The notes beneath the pieces are model-generated. The model did no database searches. It worked only from the letters and a program-made list of their open reading frames with translations, and had not been told where the DNA came from. A stretch of 64,000 bases of DNA from the NCBI RefSeq assembly GCF_030412015.1, contig NZ_JASNRD010000014.1, positions 91,962 through 155,961 on the forward strand. The letters are read 5' to 3'. Made by a program: the position numbers and the translations under genes. The stretch is from Massilia sp. YIM B02763. GTDB taxonomy: Bacteria > Pseudomonadota > Gammaproteobacteria > Burkholderiales > Burkholderiaceae_D. Shown here piece after piece: positions 63,993-64,000 of this stretch; the stretch's first letter is position 1; every line of letters starts with the position of its first letter.

Positions 63993-64000
63993 CGGGGGGG

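Overview
The window is 64 kb of high-GC (roughly two-thirds G+C) betaproteobacterial chromosome. The gene families and gene order (tRNA-Leu–tig–clpP–clpX–lon–hupB–tRNA-Asp–ppiD; selO–msrB–yciB–bolA–ppiC; mltG–tmk–holB–pilZ; hpnCDE) point to Burkholderiales, most likely Oxalobacteraceae of the Massilia/Duganella/Janthinobacterium type. It is mostly ordinary core genome. I see no prophage, insertion sequence, CRISPR array, secretion island or biosynthetic megacluster.

Layout. 1–1385: a minus-strand operon (4-TM membrane protein, Cro/C1-type HTH, secreted alpha/beta hydrolase) behind a promoter carrying two copies of a palindromic operator. 1449–3330: a BaiN-type flavoprotein and a Cys-rich secreted protein. 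3334–8386 (minus): a GIN/DUF2807 protein, a DUF1700/HAAS membrane protein, a 50-aa peptide, then the squalene genes hpnC, hpnD and hpnE. 8571–12895: an RND efflux adaptor and permease. 13191–22581: the protein quality-control block (tRNA-Leu, trigger factor, ClpP, ClpX, Lon, HU, four tandem tRNA-Asp genes, PpiD). 22800–26806: MnmH and a TesA-like SGNH esterase facing a YbbA-like ABC ATPase, then bifunctional NAD(P)HX repair enzyme. 26901–36470: 5-oxoprolinase, a receiver–TPR protein and PurL. 36778–39198: HAD phosphatase, a lone LpxD and a DUF1304 protein. 39288–45309 (minus): redox/folding operon SelO–MsrB–YciB–BolA–PpiC–PpiC followed by a secreted SGNH esterase. 45532–49445: acyl-CoA ligase and FadJ-type bifunctional enzyme for fatty-acid oxidation. 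49646–57934: a large unrecognised cytochrome-c lipoprotein, two MFS carriers, a divergent tyrosine recombinase, a Dabb protein and an SDR lacking its catalytic triad. 58027–63899: NRDE, DUF4936 and YgfZ (minus) diverging from MltG–Tmk–HolB–PilZ–GNAT (plus).

The intergenic spaces are littered with two families of dispersed inverted repeats. One is REP-like (GGTGGGCAC/GTGCCCACC and a GGGTGGACGGC relative). The other is a roughly 85-bp element with GTCCCTGC-type arms. One REP-like copy lies inside the 3' end of the RND permease gene and encodes its last residues.

The most worthwhile leads are the SDR pseudoenzyme, the monoheme lipoprotein of unknown fold, the recombinase with missing histidines plus upstream 18-bp direct repeats, the degenerate first tRNA-Asp copy and a downstream tRNA 3'-end fragment, the receiver domain with Glu at the phosphoacceptor site, and the autoregulatory operator pair near 1350. 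No single region stands out as a clear new multi-gene system.
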